Assembly (NCBI GenBank): GCA_030598645.1
Contig: JAUVPN010000108.1
Span: 1-8,256, forward strand
Reading direction: 5' to 3'
Length of the DNA: 8,256 bases
From: Hyphomicrobium sp.
GTDB lineage: Bacteria; Pseudomonadota; Alphaproteobacteria; Rhizobiales; Hyphomicrobiaceae
The notes beneath the pieces are model-generated. The model saw only the letters and a program-made list of their open reading frames with translations, made no database searches and had not been told where the DNA came from. The position numbers and the translations under genes were made by a program. Shown piece after piece: positions 4,784 to 8,256 of the stretch (positions are counted from its first letter, which is position 1; every line of letters begins with the position of its first letter).

Positions 4784-5041
4784 GTGGCACGGCCTCTTGT
4801 GTACGTTCTCTCCCTCATCGTGTTTGCTCTGGCGCTGGTGCCATGGGCAACAGGCGCCTGGCCCAAAGGCAGCCGCGCGTATGGAGCAGGGCAGCTAGGC
4901 CTTCGGCATGCACCCCCAAAAGAGTGCACGCGCGGCAACGGGCGCTATGGCTATTACGGCAACCCTTGGTGCAGCCGTTCAGAGCAGCTTCGCTGGGACC
5001 GGTGGGAGGCGCGCCGGCGCACCAGACCCGGCAAGCACTGA
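4784..5041 (+). CDS. Small secreted 85-aa protein, function unknown
   Basis: Translation starts at GTG 4784 with GGAGGT eight bases upstream. Residues 1-25 are a signal peptide (MARPLVYVLSLIVFALALVP, then WATGA). The mature protein of about 60 residues contains CTRGNGRYGYYGNPWC (48-63), with two cysteines fifteen apart flanking a Gly/Tyr-rich loop, followed by a basic tail, RWDRWEARRRTRPGKH. The cysteines probably form one disulfide in the periplasm. Small exported proteins with a GYYGNPWC-like segment are, to my knowledge, common in Hyphomicrobiales, but their function is unknown. The net charge is positive, so binding to an anionic envelope polymer is possible but unproven. It lies 115 bases upstream of serA on the same strand; no terminator is visible between them, so co-transcription cannot be excluded. 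Confidence 0.72.
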   Translation: MARPLVYVLSLIVFALALVPWATGAWPKGSRAYGAGQLGLRHAPPKECTRGNGRYGYYGNPWCSRSEQLRWDRWEARRRTRPGKH

Positions 5042-5156
5042 CCCGCAAGGCCTGTGCGACAAAATCCTCAACTTTGCAATCCTCGTGCCGTGGATCGTTC
5101 CAAGAGCATTCTATAAGCTCGCAGATTGAAAACGCGTAACATCTGGGCCTCACCGC

Positions 5157-6749
5157 ATGCCAGCCGCAAAACGAATCCTTGTCGCAGACCCAATCCATGA
5201 GCAAGGCCGGGAAATGCTCTCTTCGCGCCCCGGCTTTGGCGTTGACGTTGCGACCGGCCTCGATGAAGCCGCCTTGCAAAAGCGCATCTGCGACTACGAC
5301 GCGCTCATTGTCCGCTCTAAAACGCGCGTCACCGCTCCCGTCATTGCCGCCGGTACCCGTCTAAAGGTGATCGGCAGGGCTGGTATCGGCGTCGATAACA
5401 TCGACGTTGAGGCGGCAACGGAGCACGGTATCGTCGTCTTCAACACGCCTGATGAGAACGCGACAACGACAGCCGAGCTTGCCATTGGCCACCTGTTGTC
5501 GCTCAGCCGCCACCTTCCGCAAGCCGACCGGTCAGTACGCCAGGGCGAATGGAAGCCGAGAAATTTTGTCGGAGCCGAGCTATCCGGCAAGACGATCGGC
5601 GTCATTGGCTTTGGAACAATTGGGCGCATTGTCACGCGCCGCTGCCTCGCATTCAGAATGCGAGTGCTGGCATATGATCCTTACGTGGTTCCGGAGGTGG
5701 TCAAAGAGACAGGCGCTGAGCCTGTCGATCTCGATACGCTGCTGGCCCAAGCCGACTTTGTGACTCTGCACTGCCCCCTCAACGAAGCGACGAGCAACCT
5801 GCTCAACGCGAATCGACTTGCCAAAATGAAGGCGGGTGCGCGGCTGATAAACTGTGCGCGCGGCGGCCTTGTCGACGAAGCAGCACTTGCCGAGGCCCTG
5901 CGCAGCGGACACGTGGCCGGTGCTGCTTTTGATGTTTATGCCAAGGAGCCGCCTGTCGCCTCACCGCTGCTTGAATTCGACAACGTAGTCTTCACGCCGC
6001 ATCTCGGCGCCTCGACGGATGAGGCCCAGCAGGCGGTGAGCCTCAAGATCGCCGAAAACGTCGCAGCGTTCTTAGAAACAGGTGCAGCCCAGAGTGCCGT
6101 CAATCTGCCGCGCATTCCCATGGACCAAGTCATGCGCGCGCGGCCCTATCAGCAGCTGGCACGTGCGCTGGGGCACCTACTGTGTGCCTTGATGCCCGAG
6201 CCGATTTCCGAGTTCGAGGTCGCCCTCTTTGGCCGCGTTGCCGAGATCGACTCCCGGCCAATCACAGCTGGAGCACTCGCTGGCCTGCTCGGTGCGCACC
6301 TTGCCGTGGCAGTCAATGAGGTCAATGCCGCCACGCTGGCGCGCCGCCAGGGCATTGAGGTGCGTGAAGTCCGCTCAGAAGAGGCGCACGATTATGTGTC
6401 GCTGATCGAACTCCGCGGCAAGGGAGCGAAGTCATCGACAATTGTCGCGGGCACGCTCTTGGGTGAGCGCCACCCGCGTCTTGTTCGCATTGACGACTAT
6501 CACGTAGAAGCGGTGCCCGAAGGTTGCCTCATCTTCACGCGCCACGATGATCGGCCAGGGGTTGTTGGTGCGCTAGGCAGCATTCTTGGCCGCGAGAACA
6601 TCAATATTTCACGCATGCAAGTCGGCATTGCCGAAGGCCAGCCCGAGGCCATCGCACTCATTGGTGTCTCAGCACCCGTTTCCGCCAAGACGCTGGAGGA
6701 GGTTCAAGCGATCTCCGCTGTCCACCAGGCCGTTCAAATCCAGCTATGA
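5157..6749 (+). CDS. serA: D-3-phosphoglycerate dehydrogenase, long form with ACT domain
   Basis: SerA oxidises 3-phosphoglycerate to 3-phosphohydroxypyruvate with NAD+, the first step of the phosphorylated serine pathway, in the cytoplasm. The 530 residues match the long bacterial type. The substrate domain is split (about 5-100 and 285-315) around a Rossmann domain with VIGFGTIGRI (Gly151, Gly153, Gly156) and Asp174, which should bind the NAD ribose. Catalytic residues are Arg235 in CARGGLVDE, Glu264 in AKEPP and His282 in PHLGAST. An intervening domain (about 320-450) precedes the ACT domain (about 457-530, DRPGVVGALGSILGRENINI). ACT domains in SerA often bind serine for feedback inhibition; whether this enzyme is inhibited cannot be read from sequence. 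The ATG at 5157 has only a weak ribosome-binding site, but family similarity starts at once (KRILVADPI). The stop overlaps the serB start. Confidence 0.97.
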   Translation: MPAAKRILVADPIHEQGREMLSSRPGFGVDVATGLDEAALQKRICDYDALIVRSKTRVTAPVIAAGTRLKVIGRAGIGVDNIDVEAATEHGIVVFNTPDENATTTAELAIGHLLSLSRHLPQADRSVRQGEWKPRNFVGAELSGKTIGVIGFGTIGRIVTRRCLAFRMRVLAYDPYVVPEVVKETGAEPVDLDTLLAQADFVTLHCPLNEATSNLLNANRLAKMKAGARLINCARGGLVDEAALAEALRSGHVAGAAFDVYAKEPPVASPLLEFDNVVFTPHLGASTDEAQQAVSLKIAENVAAFLETGAAQSAVNLPRIPMDQVMRARPYQQLARALGHLLCALMPEPISEFEVALFGRVAEIDSRPITAGALAGLLGAHLAVAVNEVNAATLARRQGIEVREVRSEEAHDYVSLIELRGKGAKSSTIVAGTLLGERHPRLVRIDDYHVEAVPEGCLIFTRHDDRPGVVGALGSILGRENINISRMQVGIAEGQPEAIALIGVSAPVSAKTLEEVQAISAVHQAVQIQL

Positions 6750-7447
6750 CAAGGGAGCGGCCAAAATTCGCTGCTGTTTGCTTCGATTGCGATGGCACAC
6801 TCACGCGCATTGAGGGCATCGACGAGTTGGCGCGGCGATCGGGCCGGGACACTGAGATCGCCCCACTAACTTCGGCTGCGATGGACGGCACATTGTCGAT
6901 CGAGGACGTCTATGCCAAACGCCTTGAGATCGTACGCCCGAACAGGGACGCGCTCGAATGGCTGGGTGAACGCTACCTCGAAGAACTGGTTGAAGGTGCC
7001 GGCGAGACGGTTGCAGCACTTCAGCGCCTCAGAAAGCCTGTGTATGTCGTCAGCGGCGGTTTGCTCCAGCCTGTCACGAGATTGGCCGAGGCCCTTGCCA
7101 TAGCGCCTGCAAATGTCTGCGCTGTCGATGTCCATCTTGACAGCGCTGGGAACTATGTGGGCTTTGATACAAACTCGCCGTTGGCTCGCAGTGATGGGAA
7201 GGCAGACATCTGCCGCGGGCTTTCAGCGCGTCATGGCCCCATTGCCCTGGTCGGAGATGGCGTGACGGACCTCGCTGCGAAGTCAAGCGGGGCTTACGTT
7301 GTCGGCTTTGGCGGTGTTGCGCACCGAAAGGTGATGGCCGAGGGCGCAGATTCCTTTATCGCGGACGCGACGCTGACAGCTACGCTTGAGGTGCTTCTGA
7401 GCGATGCAGAGCTGCAAAACGCTTCGCAGCTAGCGCGAAAGCAATAA
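6746..7447 (+). CDS. serB: Phosphoserine phosphatase, HAD family
   Basis: SerB hydrolyses O-phospho-L-serine to serine and phosphate, the last step of the pathway begun by SerA. The 233-residue protein has the four HAD motifs: CFDCDGTLT with nucleophile Asp14 and acid/base Asp16; VVSGG with Ser103; Lys152 in SDGKADIC; and GDGVTD with Asp171 and Asp175 for magnesium. RIEGIDELARRSG (21-33) is a hallmark of phosphoserine phosphatases and belongs to the cap that recognises the substrate. No ACT domain precedes it, unlike some longer SerB forms. Its ATG overlaps the serA stop as ATGA (6746-6749), so the two are almost surely co-transcribed and translationally coupled. A phosphatase for another small phosphomonoester is possible from motifs alone, but the serA neighbour makes SerB by far the best call. 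serC is not in this window. Confidence 0.93.
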   Translation: MTRERPKFAAVCFDCDGTLTRIEGIDELARRSGRDTEIAPLTSAAMDGTLSIEDVYAKRLEIVRPNRDALEWLGERYLEELVEGAGETVAALQRLRKPVYVVSGGLLQPVTRLAEALAIAPANVCAVDVHLDSAGNYVGFDTNSPLARSDGKADICRGLSARHGPIALVGDGVTDLAAKSSGAYVVGFGGVAHRKVMAEGADSFIADATLTATLEVLLSDAELQNASQLARKQ

Positions 7448-7530
7448 GCTCAACAGGCTCAATGCCGCTGCCCTAAATGAGTAAGGCCAGGTCAGGTCAT
7501 ACAACTAATGCCGGCACACGCTTATCATGG

Positions 7531-7552
7531 CGATAGCGGCTCGCTATCGTTT
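7531..7552 (+). terminator. Hairpin after serB, possible terminator
   Basis: CGATAGCG (7531-7538) and CGCTATCG (7542-7549) form a perfect 8-bp stem with a three-base loop, followed by TTT. It lies 84 bases after the serB stop, in the 250-base gap between two convergent genes. The T run is short, so it is a weak intrinsic terminator or an mRNA-end stabiliser. I see no other structure or credible gene in 7448-7697. Confidence 0.4.
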
Positions 7553-7697
7553 CTGAAGCTACTCGGTATTTCAGGGGTCTCGCGCGCGCATCCATAACGG
7601 TAGGTCTGCTGCGCGATGCCCCAGTGGCAAGGTCTGCATTGAAGGGGGCCTTAGTAGGGTCCAAGATAGGCGATGTGCGCAACTCCGGCCGGGCGCG

Positions 7698-8256
7698 TCA
7701 GTCCAGGTTGCGCGCTTGGCTAATGCCTGTTGCTCCATCCAAACCCTTGGTTCCCCTAATCACGGCGCCATCGAAATTCGCGTTAGCAATGATCGCCCCG
7801 GTGAGATCTGCTCCAGACAGGTTGGCCATGGTGAGATCGGCGCCGGACAGATTGGCGCGAGAAAGGTTCGCGTTCTCGAAGTTGGCAAACCGCAAGATTG
7901 CCTCTGAGAGGTCGGCTTCTTCCAGGACAGCGCCTGAGAGGTCACACGCGATCATCACCGATCGCCGTGTCAGCGTGTTTTGCGTCGTGTCGCCGTAGGG
8001 AGCCAGATTAGCGTGTGCCAACGTGGCATTACCAAAGTCCGCGCTATCAAACCGGGCGACGAGGCGTGCGCGTGACAAGTCGGCACCAAAAAATTTCGGC
8101 GAGTATGCCCGATCGAACGCAACGCTTCCCGCTGCGTGGGGCAAACGGATGAAAGCCTCGCTCAAGTCAGCGCCCGAGAAGTCAGCACCTACGATCGTTG
8201 CCCGATCGAGTACGGCTCGCGAAAGGTTAGCGTGACTGAGGTTTGCGCCGGTGAGA
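7698..8256 (-). CDS. Pentapeptide-repeat protein, 5' end outside the window
   Basis: The frame is open from the right edge to the TGA at 7700-7698, showing 185 residues; the start lies beyond 8256. The sequence is mostly A(D/N)LXX pentapeptides: LTGANLSHANLSRAVL at the visible start, VGADFSGADLSEAF, then ADLSEAILRFANFENANLS and ANLSGADLTMANLSGADLTG near the end. Such repeats fold as a right-handed four-sided beta helix. Two stretches break the pattern and are probably loops: about residues 36-52 (LPHAAGSVAFDRAYSPK) and about 84-101 (APYGDTTQNTLTRRSVMI). The tail IRGTKGLDGATGISQARNLD closes the helix. Some members mimic DNA and protect gyrase (Qnr type), but most have no known function, and nothing here shows a gyrase role. 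Any signal peptide or N-terminal domain would be off the window. The gene is convergent with serB. Confidence 0.92.
   Translation of the reverse strand, partial: LTGANLSHANLSRAVLDRATIVGADFSGADLSEAFIRLPHAAGSVAFDRAYSPKFFGADLSRARLVARFDSADFGNATLAHANLAPYGDTTQNTLTRRSVMIACDLSGAVLEEADLSEAILRFANFENANLSRANLSGADLTMANLSGADLTGAIIANANFDGAVIRGTKGLDGATGISQARNLD

Noticed and set aside
4785..4801. TGGCACG followed by TTG, resembling a sigma-54 promoter.
   Set aside because: The spacing between the two elements is one base off the strict sigma-54 geometry, and the site lies inside the start of the 85-aa gene.
7497..7682. A 61-codon minus-strand open frame just after the pentapeptide-repeat gene, containing KAPFNADLATGA, which slightly resembles a repeat.
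   Set aside because: Only one vague repeat unit, no ribosome-binding site, and the preceding gene ends with a normal C-terminal tail, so a split repeat gene is not supported.
1..8256. Search for a defence system, CRISPR array, toxin-antitoxin pair, transposase, integrase or RNA gene.
   Set aside because: No repeat-spacer pattern, no terminal inverted repeats, no recombinase or nuclease motifs and no tRNA-like fold were seen; the recognised genes are housekeeping or envelope genes.

Overview
The window reads as ordinary chromosomal DNA of a GC-rich alphaproteobacterium, most likely Hyphomicrobiales (Hyphomicrobium-like; the genus is an inference). The pointers are a phosphatidylcholine synthase of the rhizobial type, a long ACT-domain serA directly coupled to serB, and many small secreted or membrane proteins with Ala/Pro-rich tails. 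GC content looks like about 60 % by eye. I see no mobile element, CRISPR array, tRNA or rRNA.

Layout, left to right. Bases 1-78 are the C-terminal tail of a plus-strand protein that looks like an outer-membrane barrel, closed by a strong intrinsic terminator (102-131). A run of small plus-strand genes follows: a 118-aa exported protein ending in an apparent two-strand outer-membrane hairpin (323-679), a 74-aa single-pass membrane protein with an Ala/Pro tail (766-990), pcs (1054-1794), a 90-aa hypothetical overlapping the end of pcs (1763-2035), and a 137-aa exported Pro-rich/Cys-rich protein (2213-2626). A strong hairpin (1024-1056) covers the GTG start of pcs.

The middle is on the minus strand. 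A SAM-dependent methyltransferase gene (2657-3527) is broken by a frameshift near its middle and appears to carry a second, locally compensated shift over its SAM-binding loop. Upstream of it on the same strand is an intact 287-aa exported protein with a conserved N-terminal domain and a C-terminal bacterial SH3 domain (3678-4541).

On the right, the plus strand carries an 85-aa small secreted protein (4784-5041) and the serA-serB operon (5157-7447). SerA starts the phosphorylated serine pathway from 3-phosphoglycerate, and SerB removes phosphate in its last step; their reading frames overlap by four bases. The window ends inside a minus-strand pentapeptide-repeat gene (7698 to beyond 8256), convergent with serB.

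How the genes work together: serA-serB is the only clear pathway unit. Pcs makes a membrane lipid, and several small genes are predicted to act in the envelope, but nothing in the sequence ties them into one system. I found no convincing new multi-gene system. The points most worth checking are the broken methyltransferase, the hairpin on the pcs start, and the small outer-membrane-hairpin protein.
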